Shown in pieces: positions 25,602 through 34,900 of a DNA stretch of 64,000 nucleotides. The stretch's first letter is position 1. Every line of letters begins with the position of its first letter. The notes beneath the pieces are model-generated. The model saw nothing but the letters and a program-made list of their open reading frames with translations, was not told the DNA's origin and did not search any database. This stretch comes from Gemmatimonadota bacterium (GTDB lineage Bacteria > JAAXHH01): positions 62,001 to 126,000 of the forward strand of contig JAPOZT010000037.1 in assembly GCA_026705925.1 (NCBI GenBank). Reading direction: 5' to 3'. The position numbers and the translations under genes were made by a program.

Positions 25602-27004
25602 CTCCTCTCCACGTACTGTACTTTACCCGCTGTTGTGGTTATCTTAGCAGTCCCGTTTTTTTTAAGCCGATCATACAAACGTGACAACAGAATCCCGATG
25701 ACTTCGCCTATAAAAGGCGGTACCGCATTCCCAGCTTGAGTATACCGCGGGCATTCACGTACACGTCGGTCTCCCCCAGTGGTGTATTTACCTCGAAACT
25801 TGAACCAGTCTGGGATAGACTGAAGCCGCGCATACTCCCTCACTGTGAGTATGCGCGGTTCACTATAGTGGAGAAGGTCGTCTGGCAACGTTGTTAAGGT
25901 ATGAGAAGGTTTTTCAGGATCTAGAGGAACTACGCAGTTTTTCTTAAGCCCGTAACGTTCCCTGTCGTCTTTACTTAGTTGCATACCTCGTCTACAGGTT
26001 TTAAGGATATCTTCGAAACGAGCCACAATGTCTGACCGATGATTCGCCAGTCGATGACTGTCTGGAAGGATTTCAGTTTTAGCACATCGCATCAGTCGTT
26101 GATAATGTGTTTGTGCTGGCGAGTATTTGCCCTGTTTGAATCTAGGGGAATCGACACACTGCCAAGTCCTTCCGTTATTAGTCTCTAGGTCCGATAGGGC
26201 TTCCTTCACTCCTACAGGTTGGTTAATAGGCAAGCCTTTAGATTCCAAGAACCCCTCTCTCAAACGAACAAGCTCATCGAAGGGATTGCACCATTCTTTC
26301 GAAGGTACCGCTGTTCTGAGTACAGCTAGCAAGAAGTAACGGGGCCGAAGCTGTGGAACACCGTAATCTACTGCCCTTACTAGACCAGGATAGACATGAT
26401 AGCCAGCCTTCTCAAGTGACCGGGTGATTCTCTGGGAGTATGGCATCGAAGGCCTTCCGATCTTATTGGCCATCTTTGAGTGCTTCCCTTTTCCAAACTC
26501 AATCGCTATACCATGCACATTTTCAAGGAGGATAAATAAAGGTTGCACAGTTCTAACTACTTCCATATAGGAACGGAATAGGAGGTTTCTATAGTCCGTT
26601 TTGTCTCTTCTCCCTGCAAACGAAAAACCCTGACAGGGCGGCCCCCCAGCTATAAGGGTAACACGACCTCTCAGATCTAATAGTTTGTGATTGTATTTCG
26701 ATGCAAAACTACCTACTGAACACTGTTTCTTGGGATACCATTCTGGCCAAGAGAATCCGTATATATGGCCTGCTTCAACTAGATTGTCATTTAGAGTCTG
26801 AAACGCCATCTTATCCTTTTCTACAGCAAGGATTCCCTGCCAACCAGCAGACATTAGTCCTAATGAAAGGCAACCTGCACCCGCAAATAGATCGATAAAG
26901 GTTCTATCCGTGTGATTATGGACTTCTGAACCTTGATAAAGATGACCGCTGACAGAGCCCTCAATAGTCTGGGTCACATCGTAACCATTCATCTCTGTGC
27001 GCAT
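25598..27004 (-). CDS. DNA (cytosine-5-)-methyltransferase
   Basis: The 468-aa product contains the ordered motifs of C5 methyltransferases: I FIDLFAGAGCLSLG (about 36-49), IV GGPPCQGFSFAGRR with catalytic Cys near 120, VI LLENVHGI, VIII PQLRPRYFLLAV, IX ILTVREYARLQ and X QAGNAVPPFI. The roughly 100 residues between VIII and IX are the target-recognition domain, so site specificity cannot be read here. It is the first gene of the island operon and overlaps the ATPase gene by 4 bp. It should mark host DNA so that the downstream proteins spare it. AT content and codon use differ from the GC-rich flanks, indicating transfer. Confidence 0.95.
   Translation of the reverse strand: MRTEMNGYDVTQTIEGSVSGHLYQGSEVHNHTDRTFIDLFAGAGCLSLGLMSAGWQGILAVEKDKMAFQTLNDNLVEAGHIYGFSWPEWYPKKQCSVGSFASKYNHKLLDLRGRVTLIAGGPPCQGFSFAGRRDKTDYRNLLFRSYMEVVRTVQPLFILLENVHGIAIEFGKGKHSKMANKIGRPSMPYSQRITRSLEKAGYHVYPGLVRAVDYGVPQLRPRYFLLAVLRTAVPSKEWCNPFDELVRLREGFLESKGLPINQPVGVKEALSDLETNNGRTWQCVDSPRFKQGKYSPAQTHYQRLMRCAKTEILPDSHRLANHRSDIVARFEDILKTCRRGMQLSKDDRERYGLKKNCVVPLDPEKPSHTLTTLPDDLLHYSEPRILTVREYARLQSIPDWFKFRGKYTTGGDRRVRECPRYTQAGNAVPPFIGEVIGILLSRLYDRLKKNGTAKITTTAGKVQYVERS
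25826..25858. repeat. Perfect 12-bp inverted repeat inside the methyltransferase gene
   Basis: CCGCGCATACTC (25826-25837) and GAGTATGCGCGG (25847-25858) are exact inverse complements with a 9-bp loop. They fall in codons of motif IX (PRILTVREYARL). In the mRNA this would be a strong hairpin. Confidence 0.75.
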
Positions 27005-27620
27005 TTCAATCGATTTCTCCAGACATATGCAATCACGAGACTTAGATGTTTATTAATGAACTAGCCGTCCACCCATTTACTGAACGGTGTAAGGAAGCGA
27101 TCTCCGAGGGTCTCTTACATGGGGTCGTCAAATAAGGGATTTGCCCTAGGCTCCCACAAGGCATACTCAATCGAGTTCACGAACTATCATTGCCTAGTCT
27201 CGACTTTCTGTACGGTCGTTCCTCGAGAAATTGATCAGAAATCCTCGTGCTTCCAAGTATTCGGAGAAATTCCATACTGGCATCTTTGTTTCGGTAAACA
27301 GGTTTTTTCCCAAGTAAGGTCAATACGCGATATACAAACCCTCATACTTCAACGCCACACATATAGTCTCCAAATGTGCCCAGTGGTGCTTAACAACACA
27401 ATGTTTGTAAGATGCAGTATTGTCGTAGAACTCATACAAAATACCTGGAAGACCCTTTAAAATAACTCAACATATGTTTCGTGTCAACTTGAGTCTAATC
27501 CCAGCTTTCGGACAATGTGGAACAATGATTCGATTATCCCTTGTTCCACTTATTATCAAAATACCGCATATAGTCGCCGGGATTTTCTAAGAATACGTTG
27601 ATTGACTGTGCACCACTAAT
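27005..27620. other. Upstream region of the defence operon (616 bp), no gene recognised
   Basis: This AT-rich gap must contain the promoter of the minus-strand operon starting at 27004. I could not assign boxes with confidence. A plus-strand frame at 27119-27460 (113 codons) has no ribosome-binding site or recognisable domain and is Cys/Thr rich, so I do not call it. The only clear structure is the inverted repeat at 27517-27549. The GC-rich backbone resumes at the sulfatase stop (27621). Confidence 0.5.
27517..27549. repeat. Inverted repeat GTGGAACAA...TTGTTCCAC
   Basis: Two exact 9-bp arms (27517-27525 and 27541-27549) flank 15 bp. There is no T-tract directly after either arm, so an operator or a boundary element is as likely as a terminator. 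It lies between the island operon promoter region and the sulfatase 3' end. Confidence 0.55.
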
Positions 27621-29033
27621 TCATTCAATATACTGAACACCGTACGGCACATCCCCCACTTTCTCCTGCAGCCGCGCCAGCTCCGCCTTCAACTCCTCAA
27701 CCACCTCCGCGTATTCGGGATCCGCGTAAACGCTGTTCATCTCGCAGGGGTCCTTTTCCAGGTCGAAGAGTTCCCATTCCGGCTGCGTCTTCGGGCCGAT
27801 TGCGCCCTCCTGTCCGAGCGGATCGCCGTAGTAGTAGATCAGCTTGTACCGCAGGGTTCGGACGCCGTAGTGGGCGCAGACGTTGTGGTGTGCGCCGTGC
27901 ATCCAGTACCGGTAGTACATGGACGTCTGCCAGTCGGCCGGGGTCTCGCCTCCCAACAGGGACCGAAACGACCGACCCTGGAATGAAGCCGGTATGTCCA
28001 CGCCGGCACAGTCCAGGAAGGTCGCCGGGAAGTCTACGTTCAGGATCATGTCGCCGTTCACGCTGCCCGGCGCCACCTCCCTCGGATAGCGGATCAGGAA
28101 GGGCATGCGCAGGGATTCCTCGTACATGAAGCGCTTGTCGTACCAGCCGTGGTCGCCGAGAAAGAATCCCTGGTCCGACGTATAGATCACGATGGTGTCC
28201 TCACCGATGCCCTCCTCGTCGATGAAGTCCAGCAACCTGCCCACGTTGTCGTCGATCGAGGCCACGCACCGCAGGTAGTCCTTGATATACCGCTGGTACT
28301 TCCAGCTTTTTTCTTCGGCGGGAGACAGGCCTTCCGGCACGGGCACCTTCAGATCCTCGGCGTTGAGGTCGCGTTCGACGCGCATCCGTGCGGCCGCGGC
28401 GGCCTGGGACCGGTTCGAATAGTCGTCGTCGAAGGTCTCGGGCTCCGGAATGTCCTCGTCTTCATACATCGAGGCGTGTTTGACATCGGGCTCCCAGGGC
28501 CTGTGCGGCGCCTTTTGATGCACCATGAGGCAGAAGGGACGGTCCCGGTCGCGTCCACGAAGCCATTCCAGCGAATAATCTGTAATCAGGTCGGTGGTGT
28601 ATCCCCTTCGCGTCGACCGCTCTCCCATTTCGATCATCTCGGGGTCGTGGTACAGGCCCTGGCCGGGCAGGACGTTCCAGTAGTCGAAGCCCGTGGGATC
28701 GTGGATGCCGCCGTGCCCCAGGTGCCACTTGCCCACCACCGCCGTCTGGTACCCGTGTCCCTGCAGCACCTTGGGATAGTTCAGCAGCCTGCCGTCCAGG
28801 TGGGTGGACAGGGTGGTGACGCCGTTTACGTGGTTGTACGTGCCCGTCAGAATGGCCGCCCGGCTGGGCGTGCAGATGGAATTGGTGCAGAAGCAGTTGT
28901 CGAACCGCATGCCTTCCGACCCGATCCGGTCGATATGGGGCGTCCGGTTGATCCGGCTGCCATAGGCGCTGATGGCGTGCGACGCGTGGTCGTCGGACAT
29001 GATGAACAGGATATTCGGGCGTGATCGGGACAT
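27621..29033 (-). CDS. Sulfatase (type I, Cys-type)
   Basis: The 470-aa protein has the alkaline-phosphatase-superfamily metal site NILFIMSDDHASH (Asp14, Asp15) and the formylglycine motif CTPSRAAILTG with Cys54, which an FGE-type enzyme would convert. VVGKWHLGHGG, TIVIYTSDQGFFLGDHG (metal Asp/His) and the C-terminal NSVYADPEY tail are typical of arylsulfatases acting on sulfated polysaccharides. There is no obvious signal peptide. GGAAAGG precedes the ATG. Target sugar unknown. Confidence 0.93.
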   Translation of the reverse strand: MSRSRPNILFIMSDDHASHAISAYGSRINRTPHIDRIGSEGMRFDNCFCTNSICTPSRAAILTGTYNHVNGVTTLSTHLDGRLLNYPKVLQGHGYQTAVVGKWHLGHGGIHDPTGFDYWNVLPGQGLYHDPEMIEMGERSTRRGYTTDLITDYSLEWLRGRDRDRPFCLMVHQKAPHRPWEPDVKHASMYEDEDIPEPETFDDDYSNRSQAAAAARMRVERDLNAEDLKVPVPEGLSPAEEKSWKYQRYIKDYLRCVASIDDNVGRLLDFIDEEGIGEDTIVIYTSDQGFFLGDHGWYDKRFMYEESLRMPFLIRYPREVAPGSVNGDMILNVDFPATFLDCAGVDIPASFQGRSFRSLLGGETPADWQTSMYYRYWMHGAHHNVCAHYGVRTLRYKLIYYYGDPLGQEGAIGPKTQPEWELFDLEKDPCEMNSVYADPEYAEVVEELKAELARLQEKVGDVPYGVQYIE

Positions 29034-29079
29034 GGGACCTTTCCGTTTTTTACGAAATGTATCGTTATATCTGAATCAC

Positions 29080-30039
29080 TCAGGAAGCCAGTACGGTTCT
29101 GAGCGTGGAGGCGGCGATGTTGGCACCGCAGATGACGATGGCCACGGTTCGTCCACGGAATGCATCCTTCTGTTGAAGCAGGCTGGCCACGGCAACGCCG
29201 GCGGCGCCTTCGACGATCTTGTGATGCGCATCGACCATGAACCGGATGGCCTCGCCGATTTCCTCCTCCGTGACCAGGATATAGTCGTCGACCAGGTCGC
29301 GGCAGACCGGGAAGGTGATCGATCCGGGCTCCACGTCACCCGCCGAACCGTCGGAAAGCGTTTCGCCGTGCTCTGTGCTCACGATGCAGCCCGCTCGAAC
29401 GCAGTGATACATGGCCGGCGACTGTTCGGGCTGGCAACCGATGATCCGTGTGCTGGGCATATTCGCTTTCAGATAGACGGCGATCCCGCCGATCAGCCCG
29501 CCGCCACCGACGGTAACGAACAAATCGTCGACAGAGGGCAGTTGCCGCGACAGTTCGATGCCGATAGTGCCCTGGCCGCCGATGATCTGCGGATCGTTGT
29601 AGGGCGAAATCCAGGTTCGACCCTTGCCGGCGGCCTGTTGTTTGGCGTGCAACTCCGTTTCCAGCGGGTTGCCGTCGTGGAAGACCAGGTCCACGGGATA
29701 CTGCTTGATCGCCTCTATCTTGGAAGGATCGACGCCGTTGGGCAGGTAAATGGTCCCCGGACAGCCGGTAATCATGCAGGCCCGGGCGACGCCCTGCGCG
29801 TGGTTGCCCGTCGAGGACGTAACGATGCCCCGGGACATCTCCTCCCCGGTCAGCGACAGCACCTTGTTCATGGCCCCGCGCGCCTTGAAGGAGTTGGTGT
29901 GCTGCTCGCTTTCCATCTTCATGTAGACATCCGCCCCGGTACTGGCGGAAAGCGGCATGGAGTGGATCAGGGGCGTTTGCAGGACGTGGGACCTGATGCG
30001 TTCTTCTGCGCTAAGTATTTCGGGGAGTAAGGGATGCAT
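29080..30039 (-). CDS. PLP-dependent threonine/serine dehydratase or serine racemase (fold type II)
   Basis: The 319-aa product shows the PLP lysine in TNSFKARGAMN, the substrate loop SSTGNHAQGVA and the phosphate-binding TVGGGGLIGGIA. There is no C-terminal ACT regulatory domain, so it is the catabolic/racemase type. I chose the ATG at 30039; the longer frame begins with TTG at 30060 and adds only seven residues. It is 46 bp before the sulfatase on the same strand. Whether it makes 2-oxobutyrate, pyruvate or D-serine cannot be told. Confidence 0.88.
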   Translation of the reverse strand: MHPLLPEILSAEERIRSHVLQTPLIHSMPLSASTGADVYMKMESEQHTNSFKARGAMNKVLSLTGEEMSRGIVTSSTGNHAQGVARACMITGCPGTIYLPNGVDPSKIEAIKQYPVDLVFHDGNPLETELHAKQQAAGKGRTWISPYNDPQIIGGQGTIGIELSRQLPSVDDLFVTVGGGGLIGGIAVYLKANMPSTRIIGCQPEQSPAMYHCVRAGCIVSTEHGETLSDGSAGDVEPGSITFPVCRDLVDDYILVTEEEIGEAIRFMVDAHHKIVEGAAGVAVASLLQQKDAFRGRTVAIVICGANIAASTLRTVLAS

Positions 30040-30091
30040 TAATGAGAAGTTACCAGCCAACCCGGCTGTGCGTCAATCCGCCGGCCGCCAG

Positions 30092-30460
30092 TCAACCCGG
30101 CTGCGCGACTTCGACCTCGACGTGGCGGATCAGTCCTTCCTCCGTGAAGGTGATCGTTTCGAGCCCCCTGCGCTCCACGGGCTGGCCCGTTTCTGCGTGA
30201 CTGGCCCGCATCGTGAACTCGAAGGAGGCCGTGGCATCGGAATCCGCACGATATTCGTTCACGGTCCAGTGCACGTCGGGGAAGGTGGTAAAGAATCTGG
30301 TCATCATGTCCCGGATCTGGTCCAGGCCCTCGAACAGGCCGAACTGCGACGACCGGTAGGTGGCTGCGGGATCGAACATGGGAAACACATCGTCCAGCAC
30401 GTGACGATTCGATCGCTCGACATACAGCTTCGCCAGGTCCGCCGCCTGCTGTCGATCCAT
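30092..30460 (-). CDS. SnoaL/NTF2-like protein
   Basis: The 122-aa product has the cone-shaped SnoaL-like fold pattern: N-terminal helix DLAKLYVERSNRH, FDPAATYRSS, EGLDQIRDMMTRFFTTFPDVHW, and the strands that end GLIRHVEVEVAQ. Proteins of this fold are small isomerases, hydrolases or binding proteins; the activity is unknown. The ATG at 30460 is preceded by GGAGAG at the right spacing, so I prefer it to an upstream TTG. Confidence 0.75.
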   Translation of the reverse strand: MDRQQAADLAKLYVERSNRHVLDDVFPMFDPAATYRSSQFGLFEGLDQIRDMMTRFFTTFPDVHWTVNEYRADSDATASFEFTMRASHAETGQPVERRGLETITFTEEGLIRHVEVEVAQPG

Positions 30461-30600
30461 GGCATGCTCTCCGTGCAATCGCTTAAATTGTTCTCCGGTG
30501 GTTACGCGGGGAAATGTGTCATTCGCGTGTATGCCGTGTCAAGTTGGAAAACCGCACGAAAGGCGGCTGAGAAGGATGCCAAGGAAGATGGTTTCGGAGG

Positions 30601-30766
30601 ATGGCCGGGCGGGCTCGCGCCGCGGGGAGGATGGCCGGGCGGGCTCGCGCCGCGGGGAGGATGGCCGGGCGGGTTCGTGCCGCGGGGAGGACACGCGCTG
30701 CGGGGAGGACACGCGCTACGGGGTTGACGCGCCGCGGGGTTGACGCTCCGCGGGGTTGACGTGCTG
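30601..30766. repeat. Nested tandem repeats (30-bp, 18-bp and 16-bp units)
   Basis: Three contiguous 30-bp units start ATGGCCGGGCGGG at 30601, 30631 and 30661; the first two are identical and the third differs at two bases. Two 18-bp units beginning ACACGCGCT follow from 30691. Next come 16-bp units of the type ACGCGCCGCGGGGTTG. The last part repeats TTGACG every 16 bp (30724, 30740, 30756) just before TATAAT. No spacers separate units, so it is not CRISPR. Confidence 0.9.
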
Positions 30767-30774
30767 CGTATAAT
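30740..30774 (+). promoter_or_regulatory. Possible promoter with repeat-borne -35 boxes
   Basis: A perfect TATAAT lies at 30769-30774. TTGACG copies at 30740 and 30756 leave 23 or 7 bp, neither optimal, so the -10 may work alone or with an activator. The downstream gene starts at 30816. Confidence 0.4.
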
Positions 30775-30815
30775 CTAGAAACAACCAACGACGCGCCTTA
30801 CCCATCGGAGACTCG

Positions 30816-31967
30816 ATGACGGATCCAACCATGCACAAAGACGACCTGCTCAACGAGGTGGAAACGCCTGCAGTATTAATCGATGAGACCAAATTGATGG
30901 GAAATCTGCGCGCCATGCAGGACCTGGCTGACCGGCATGGTGTCGCGCTGCGTCCTCACATCAAGACCCACAAGTCCCTGGAGATCGGCCGAAGGCAGAT
31001 CGGCCTGGGTGCATCAGGCGTCACCGTCGCCACGGTGGACGAGGCGCAGATCTTCATCGAAGGCGGGTTCGAATCCATCACCGTCGCCCGGCCGGTGGTA
31101 TCGCCGGCGAAGTGGGATCGGCTGCTGTCCGCCGCAAAGGCTCATGGCGCCGACGTGCGCGTGGTGACCGACTCGAAGGAGGGCATCCAGGTGGCGGGCG
31201 ATCGGGCGGTGGCCCAAGGGCAGACCGTTGGACTGTTTCTGAAGATCGACGTGGGACTGCACCGATGCGGACTGCTGCCGGAGGATAGTCGAATCGGGAA
31301 CCTGGCCCGGATGATCCACGACCATGCCAACCTGGCATTCCGGGGCATTCTGTCACACGCCGGTCACGCGTACGGTTCGAAATCCAGGGCGGAGGCCGCC
31401 GAGGTCGCCGATGCGGAGCGGTGCACCATGGTCGCGGTGCGCGACGCCTTGCAGTCGGACGGCCTTCCGGTCCCGGAGGTTTCCGTGGGCGCCACGCCGG
31501 CCGTCCTCGCCACGGATCGATTCGACGGAATTACGGAAATCAGGCCCGGAAACTATGTTTTTCTCGACCTGCTCCCCGTCCGCGTGGGCGTAGCCCGGGT
31601 GGTCGACGTCTCCCTGACCGTGCTGGCCACGGTGATCAGCAGGAACGAACACTACTTCGTGACGGACGCCGGGTCGAAGACGCTGACTTCGGATACGGGC
31701 GTCCACGGCATGACGGGCAACCAGGGTTTCGGCCTGGCCTACCCGCCAACGGGATTCCTAGAACCCGATTGCGAAATGATCGTCGAAAAAGTCTCGGAAG
31801 AGCACGGTATGGTCGGGCGCAACGGGTTCGACCTGGCCATCGGGTCGAAGATCCGCGTGGTACCGGTACACAGCTGTCCCGTGGCGAACCTGGCGCGGTC
31901 GTACGCCGTCTTGACGTCGGACGGGCTCGAGACCTGGCCGGTGGACGCGGCGGGTGGGTCAAGGTAG
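30816..31967 (+). CDS. Alanine-racemase-fold PLP enzyme (D-threonine aldolase / D-serine dehydratase-like)
   Basis: The 383-aa product is a fold type III PLP enzyme. TPAVLIDETKL opens the barrel, LRPHIKTHKS holds the PLP lysine, and LKIDVGLHRCGL and ILSHAGHAYG are family motifs. VVPVHSCPVANL near the C-terminus gives the His and Cys that bind zinc in eukaryotic-type D-serine dehydratase and the metal in D-threonine aldolase. It probably cleaves or dehydrates a D-hydroxy-amino acid. A second nearby Met (residue 6) could also start the protein. Confidence 0.85.
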   Translation: MTDPTMHKDDLLNEVETPAVLIDETKLMGNLRAMQDLADRHGVALRPHIKTHKSLEIGRRQIGLGASGVTVATVDEAQIFIEGGFESITVARPVVSPAKWDRLLSAAKAHGADVRVVTDSKEGIQVAGDRAVAQGQTVGLFLKIDVGLHRCGLLPEDSRIGNLARMIHDHANLAFRGILSHAGHAYGSKSRAEAAEVADAERCTMVAVRDALQSDGLPVPEVSVGATPAVLATDRFDGITEIRPGNYVFLDLLPVRVGVARVVDVSLTVLATVISRNEHYFVTDAGSKTLTSDTGVHGMTGNQGFGLAYPPTGFLEPDCEMIVEKVSEEHGMVGRNGFDLAIGSKIRVVPVHSCPVANLARSYAVLTSDGLETWPVDAAGGSR

Positions 31968-31975
31968 CAGGTAGA

Positions 31976-34900
31976 TCAAGGTGGCAGACGGCGTAGAATG
32001 CGTATAATGGACCGCGGCGACAACCGGTCGGAGAAGCGCGCGAGACTGCCGCGGAGGCTCACCGTCCGGCCGCGGAAGCGAACCAGCCGGCCCCATAGGT
32101 GCGACAGCCGGCTACCTCCGCCGCCAGGTTTCATCTCGGCCAGGAACCGGGAAGGATGCTTCCGCTGCGTCGTGATGCACAACCTTTCCTCGGCCCGCGT
32201 CAGGGCGACGTAGAATACGCGCCGTTCCTCCTCGACATCCGCTTCTGATCCGGTCATCCTGCGGTGGGGCAGGATGTCCTCCACCACGTGGAAGAGGATG
32301 ACGCCCTTGTATTCGTCCCCCTTGCTCCGGTGTATCGTAGTAACGGTAATGCGATCGCTGTCGGACGATGCGTCTTTCGACAAATCTGTAGATTGCGCAC
32401 CATTTCCTGATTCCGCATCACTTCCCGATACCGCCGGGGACGCAGCAGGATGAACGCGGTCCATCTGGTCTGCGGCGGCTTCGGAGGTTATGGACCCCAT
32501 GTACGCATCCACAAATGCTCTCTTGCAGGCATGCCGGGTAGCAAACCGGCGAATCGAATTGATCGATTCCAAGTCGGAAGCGGCCATGCGCTGCCGGCTG
32601 TTCTCCTCTTTCCTCTCGTAGTATGCGCCAAGACCCGTTAGTTCTAGTATTTCATTCAGAAATTCAACCGGAGACCCGTCTGGAGACGTATAGACGCCGC
32701 GCAAGATTTCGATGGTATTCCGATATGTCTCAATGTTGGCGACCACCAGATCCCGCAGCCCGTCAGTTCGCTCACCGGGCAGACGGTCCATTCGCTCGAA
32801 GACCCGCTGGCCGAGTGATGCCGCCTCCCGCAACTGTGCATTGGAAAGCCGCCTGGAAGGAAAGGACAGGCTGAGAGCATAGGACAGGGGATCGGCCCGC
32901 ACATCACGGACGATGACGTCGAAATACGCGCCCAGGGTCCTGCCCGCGTGGGATTGGAACAGTGCCCCGGCGTCCATCGGGTCGAAGGGCAGGTCCGCCT
33001 CCTTGAGTGCGGATTGCAGGGGCGCCGCAATCGACTGGACCCGGACCAGTACGGCCATGTCCCCGTATTCGTAGCCCAGTTTTCTCCACCTGCCAATCGT
33101 GCGGACCACGGCATCCGTTTCCGCTTCCAGCGAAGGGCACGGGATGACCCGGATGGTGTCCCTACCCGGTCCGGCCTGTTCCTGTACGGGTCGGATGGGC
33201 TTGTCGAAGCGGTTGACGTTGTGGGAAATGACGCTGGCGGAACGGGTTACGATGTCCGGCCTGCACCGGTAATTCGCGCCCAGGGTGTGGATCGCCGCGC
33301 CTGGATACCACCGCTGAAATGAGCGGATATTCTCGGGGTCCGCCCCGGTGAAGGTGTTGATCATCTGGTCGTCATCGCCCACCGCGAACAGGTTGTTCAG
33401 GGGCAGGGAGAGCAGCCTGAGCATCAGGAACTGCACGGGAGTGAGGTCCTGGACCTCGTCCACGAGGACCGAATCGAAGCGATACTGGTAGGCCGTACGC
33501 GAAGCGGGATGCTCCAGGAGGACTTCCACGGCCCGGAACAACTGCTCGTCGAAGGTCATCAGGGCTCTTGCTTTCATCCGGCGTTCCACTTCTTCGTGGA
33601 TTCTGCGCGCCTGGCGCCCATCGAAACCTTCGATTGCGACGCCGGGGTCGTCTTCGCCGACGGCTTTTGCGCCGATGGGCATCAACGTTCTCCGGAGGTG
33701 TGAAGCAGTTTCCTCGTACGCGAGGACGAGATGCTCGGGGAAGGGATAGGGCGAGCCGGCGGCGTGCTGCTCGAAATCCGCCTTCAGTACCTCTCTGAAC
33801 AGTTCGGTCAACCCGCCCGGCAACGTCTGATCGGTAACGACGCCGAAGCCCGCGTAGGGGCTGCCCGGGGCCTGCCTGCAGATCTCGTATCCCAGGCTGT
33901 GCAGCGTGCGGATTTGGACGCCCTGCAGTCCGGCGTCGCTGTGTATACGCTCGGACATCACCTCGCTCGCCGCCTTGTTGAAGACCACACACAGGATCCG
34001 GCCGGGTTTTATGCCGCCCCGAACGGCTTCCACCACCCGGCGCGTCAACACACGCGTCTTGCCGGATCCCGCCGGCGCGAGGGTGAGCACCACGCCGGCC
34101 CTGGGATTCAGGCACCTGGCCTGCTCACCGGCCAGGCTCGGTTTCGGGTCGGGCATTCGGATCGGCGGGTCGGGCATCCGTATCGGCGGCTCGTTATCTC
34201 GGCCGCGACCGGTTCGGCGTCCGTGGCTGGTTCCAGGTCCGTGGCCGCTTCGGCGTCCGTGGCTGGTTCCAGGCCCGTGGCCGGTTCCACTTCCCCGTCC
34301 CGTCAGCGACGAACGAACCTTTTCGACACACGCATCGAGATCGTGAACGACTTCACACCCGCTGAACCGGACGACCTCTCGAACACCGTGTTTTTCTGAC
34401 AGCACCATGTCCGACCGAAGCCGGTCGTCTCGGACAAACTCCCTGCCGTCGATCTCCACCGCAACGACGCCATCGTGCGAGTCGCCGACCAACGCCTCGA
34501 CATCGTGCGGGTCGCCATCGTGCGGGTCGCCGACCAGAAAGTCTACGTAGGACGGACCCAGCCGCACGTGAAGCCGGTGAGGCAGGCCTGCACGTGTAAG
34601 TCCCTCGCGCATCATGACTTCCACGGGGGTCAGCCAGGGCTTTCTCGACGCACACAGCGCCTCGGCATGCGGAAAATTGGCACAGGTGAAAGCCAGCAAA
34701 TATCGCAGCTGTTCTTTCAAGAGCGGCAACATCGCCGCTTCGATCTCTTCTTTGTCCGGTATTCGAACCGCCCCGGTGTCCAGGTCTTCCTCGTTCCATG
34801 AGGCGAAGAGGTACAGGGGGATGAACCGCCTGTACGCAGGCAGCACGATTCGATTCACCAGGCTGTTCAGGTGGGGCGTGCACCGAGACGTCAACTTCAG

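Larger units (their letters stand above)
30461..30815. other. Intergenic repeat region between divergent genes
   Basis: The 355-bp gap between the SnoaL-like gene and the alanine-racemase-like gene has no gene. Its right half consists of GC-rich tandem repeats ending in a TATAAT box (30769-30774). The frames seen there on both strands (for example a GGWPGG-type repeat peptide) are by-products of the repeats. Confidence 0.6.

Noticed and set aside
16780..27004. BREX or DISARM assignment of the island operon
   Set aside because: No PglZ, BrxL, PglX, DrmA/B or PLD-type protein is present, and the methyltransferase is a C5-cytosine enzyme, not the PglX type.
27119..27460. 113-aa plus-strand frame in the island upstream region
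   Set aside because: No ribosome-binding site, no recognisable domain and an unusual composition; AT-rich gaps yield such frames by chance.
14800..27620. Prophage or transposon
   Set aside because: No integrase, transposase, terminase or structural phage protein and no terminal repeats were found.
30601..30766. CRISPR-like array
   Set aside because: Units are contiguous, without unique spacers, and vary in length (30, 18, 16 bp); no cas genes are present.
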